Positions 63,919 to 64,000 of a DNA stretch of 64,000 bases are shown here, in pieces. Position numbers and translations under genes: made by a program. Source of the DNA: Endomicrobium sp. (GTDB lineage Bacteria > Elusimicrobiota > Endomicrobiia > Endomicrobiales > Endomicrobiaceae); contig JAITPF010000037.1 of assembly GCA_031289585.1 (NCBI GenBank), positions 1-64,000 on the forward strand, given 5' to 3'. The notes under the pieces are model-generated. The model made no database searches. It was given only the letters and a program-made list of their open reading frames with translations, and was not told where the DNA came from. The number at the start of each line of letters is the position of its first letter. Position 1 is the stretch's first letter.

Positions 63919-64000
63919 AGCAAAGAAAAGCAAGAGTTATAAGAAAAACTAAAGAGACTAATGTTACTGTTGAGATTAATCTTGACAAATTTTCAGTGCC
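63915..64000 (+). CDS. hisB: Imidazoleglycerol-phosphate dehydratase, N-terminus only
   Basis: Partial gene running off the window. The first residues, [20 protein letters not shown] followed by INLDKFS, match the HisB opening (R-x-A-x-x-R-x-T-x-E-T). The ATG overlaps the hisD stop, with GAGGTAAGGA ahead. hisD-hisB is a common operon order. Confidence 0.75.
   Translation, partial: MKQRKARVIRKTKETNVTVEINLDKFSV

Overview
The window is AT-rich, mostly rightward-coding bacterial chromosome. The mix of genes suggests an anaerobic, diderm bacterium with a shrinking genome. It has a three-subunit [FeFe] hydrogenase (hydC-hydB-hydA), apolipoprotein N-acyltransferase, a TolC-like outer-membrane channel with an RND pump, and a lysine-rich histone H1-like protein, alongside several frameshifted or nonsense-broken genes and islands of short palindromic repeats. 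I infer Elusimicrobiota, probably a termite-gut Endomicrobium or close relative. That assignment rests on recall of such genomes, not on a search. No rRNA, tRNA or CRISPR array was recognised.

Layout. 0-5.7 kb: an FMN reductase, then the conserved rpsP-khpA-(short rimM)-trmD-rplS-rnhB cluster, interrupted by a small inverted-repeat element (MITE), then proB. 5.7-8.0 kb: UvrD/PcrA helicase on the minus strand. 8.0-10.8 kb: a decaying accessory patch with a frameshifted HigB-like toxin next to an intact HigA-like antitoxin, a frameshifted nuclease-like gene, a HicB-like fragment and a transposase remnant. 10.8-17 kb: nitroreductase, argS, an exported beta-CASP metallo-hydrolase, a TPR protein and a DnaQ-like exonuclease. 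17.1-17.9 kb: an excisionase-type HTH gene and an H1-like protein between a consensus sigma70 promoter and a strong terminator. 18-22 kb: glmU, prs, rplY, pth and a standalone MTHFR C-terminal-type mini-protein. 22.8-26.2 kb: lnt and a sodium-dependent symporter. 27.5-31.9 kb: the hydrogenase operon. 32-40 kb: two damaged small secreted-protein genes, ruvX, a second full MITE, a NYN RNase, mltG, a NifS-type cysteine desulfurase, yajQ, a response regulator with GAF domain and a RumA-type methyltransferase. 40-45.3 kb: a TolC-like protein and an RND pump with a repeat island between them. 46.2-60.8 kb: two giant genes. 61-64 kb: a secreted carbohydrate-binding-like protein, yqeY, a DUF192 protein, hisD and the start of hisB.

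The most striking locus is the giant pair (2862 and 1988 aa). The first has a signal peptide, a C39-peptidase-like domain with a Cys/His/Asp triad and about ten membrane segments. The second carries a divergent SecA-like/SF2 motor (GGGKS, DEAD, CGGSAT, QAIGRAGR). They lie in the same reading frame and only one TAA codon separates them, so they may be the halves of a roughly 4850-residue membrane-motor protein, split by one stop. Repeat islands bracket the locus.

The second theme is small mobile repeats. A roughly 250-bp MITE family with ~23-bp terminal inverted repeats has two full copies and at least three fragments. Its termini repeatedly lie exactly on gene 3' ends and supply stop codons or C-terminal residues (trmD, proB, ruvX, the DUF192 gene). 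Three other palindromic modules (called A, B and C here) build the repeat islands. Start positions were adjusted by Shine-Dalgarno spacing where the longest frame looked too long; no similarity search was run.
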